Positions 5,016 to 5,675 of a stretch of DNA of 5,675 bases are shown piece after piece. The notes below the pieces were generated by a model. That model did not search any database and had not been told where the DNA came from. It worked only from the letters and a program-made list of their open reading frames with translations. Position 1 is the stretch's first letter; every line of letters begins with the position of its first letter. Source of the stretch: Euryarchaeota archaeon UBA10 (GTDB lineage: Archaea > Thermoplasmatota > Poseidoniia > Poseidoniales > Poseidoniaceae); NCBI GenBank assembly GCA_002498185.1, contig DAGO01000090.1, positions 29,310-34,984 on the forward strand, given 5' to 3'. The translations under genes were made by a program, and so were the position numbers.

Positions 5016-5600
5016 ATGGGAATACATCCAAAAATTGGAATCACAGGTCTGCCAAGATCTGGAAAATCTGCAGTCTTAGCAAAAGTGCTCGAGATGCTTG
5101 AAGATGAAAGACGTCGCGAAATAAGTGCTAGAGGCGGTGACGGAGCCAATACCGATATCATCGGCGGAATGCGTACTGAACCACTCATGGAGAATTCCGA
5201 GCGAGTAGGCTACAAAGTCATCAATATCAAAACCGGAGAAGAGGCGGTGATGGCTCACAAATCAATCGATAGCAGATTGCGAGTGTTAGGATATGGAATC
5301 GATACTGAAGCGCTGAATAATGTTGCAATTCCAGCCATCGAGAATGCTAGAGATTATTCAGAAGTTATCGTTATTGATGAAATTGGAAAGTTCGCTGTCG
5401 AATCAGAAGAGTTTGTTGAAGTTGTTAGGTCCGCACTAGAAGTCGATAAGCCAACACTACTTGCACTACACAAGAAGAGTCGGCACCCATTGCTCCAAGA
5501 CATTCGGAGAAGAGACGATGCTAGAATCCTGGAAGTCACTCCTGTCAACCGCGCATTGCTACCTTACAAGATTCACAAATTAATGCGTGAAACATACTGA
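5016..5600 (+). CDS. THEP1-family nucleoside-triphosphatase (P-loop NTPase)
   Basis: THEP1 proteins hydrolyse a broad range of NTPs to NDPs in vitro and are conserved in archaea, with a eukaryotic relative, NTPCR; the cellular role is unsettled. The 194-residue length fits the family. The Walker A motif GLPRSGKS is at 11-18 after strand KIGIT. The family-typical segment IIGGMRTEPLMENSERVGYKVINIKTGEE is at 48-76. YGIDTEALNNVAIPAIENA is at 93-111, Walker B VIVIDEIGKF at 117-126 (D121, E122), and a C-terminal strand/helix pair follows with R-rich RRRDDARI. Many relatives have DEIGPMEL at Walker B; here K125-F126 replaces P-M. The start is supported by a good Shine-Dalgarno site and the immediate beta strand. 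The gene stands alone behind its own promoter-like region, and no functional link to its neighbours is evident. Confidence 0.93.
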   Translation: MGIHPKIGITGLPRSGKSAVLAKVLEMLEDERRREISARGGDGANTDIIGGMRTEPLMENSERVGYKVINIKTGEEAVMAHKSIDSRLRVLGYGIDTEALNNVAIPAIENARDYSEVIVIDEIGKFAVESEEFVEVVRSALEVDKPTLLALHKKSRHPLLQDIRRRDDARILEVTPVNRALLPYKIHKLMRETY

Positions 5601-5675
5601 TTCATCCGTTGGGTTCATGCCCTATAGTGTGTTGCGAGTTGTATGACCCCCGCAAGTAGTGCCCGCAGGTTGCTA
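5601..5675. other. Right-edge tail, no firm gene
   Basis: These 75 bases are GC-richer than the rest of the window. On the + strand an ATG at 5643 opens a frame (MTPASSARRLL) that runs off the edge, with CTATAG about 20 bases upstream as a possible promoter element. On the minus strand a frame entering from the right edge stops at 5615-5617 and would give a protein end of S-N-L-R-A-L-L-A-G-V-I-Q-L-A-T-H-Y-R-A. Too little sequence is present to choose between them. No tRNA or terminator is visible. Confidence 0.3.

Noticed and set aside
5661..5675. Possible start of a tRNA gene (GCCCGCAGG...)
   Set aside because: The bases after the would-be acceptor stem lack the expected T8, and the sequence ends too soon to form a D-arm.
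1..5675. CRISPR array, insertion sequence, phage or plasmid genes
   Set aside because: No regularly spaced repeats, transposase, integrase or terminal inverted repeats were seen on either strand.

Overview
The window looks like ordinary-density archaeal chromosome, most likely from a mesophilic planktonic euryarchaeon of the Marine Group II/Poseidoniales kind. This placement is an inference. It rests on an archaeal-type THEP1 NTPase, acidic proteins, tightly packed genes with stop/start overlaps, Shine-Dalgarno sites of the GGAGGTGA type, and TATA-like rather than -35/-10 promoter sequences. There is no rRNA, tRNA or other marker gene to fix the taxonomy.

Left block (about 4-1630, + strand): three translationally coupled genes of unknown function. 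The first is a small acidic protein with a probable winged-helix end. The second has two membrane segments followed by a long coiled coil. The third has two membrane segments and an acidic soluble tail. Both junctions are 4-base overlaps (ATGA and TTGA), so the proteins are probably made together and may form one membrane-associated complex.

Middle block (1662-3602, + strand): a compact nucleotide-sugar and membrane cassette. It holds a sugar-1-phosphate nucleotidyltransferase, an unusually short UDP-glucose/GDP-mannose dehydrogenase that keeps its NAD and catalytic regions but lacks the C-terminal nucleotide-sugar-binding domain, and a four-helix GtrA-type membrane protein. The expected pathway is activation of a sugar, oxidation to an NDP-uronic acid or a similar sugar, and handling of a lipid-linked product at the membrane. 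No glycosyltransferase is in view.

Right block (3571-5600): a minus-strand glutaredoxin whose 3' end overlaps the GtrA gene tail-to-tail. It is divergent from two tandem, overlapping TerB-like genes, which are clear paralogues. A hairpin plus T-tract follows the TerB pair. A separate promoter-like region then leads to a THEP1-family nucleoside triphosphatase. The last 75 bases hold no gene that can be firmly called, only a possible start of a further ORF.

No mobile elements, CRISPR arrays or stable RNA genes were seen. The most unusual items are the C-terminally short dehydrogenase within the three-gene sugar cassette and the uncharacterised three-gene membrane/coiled-coil block.
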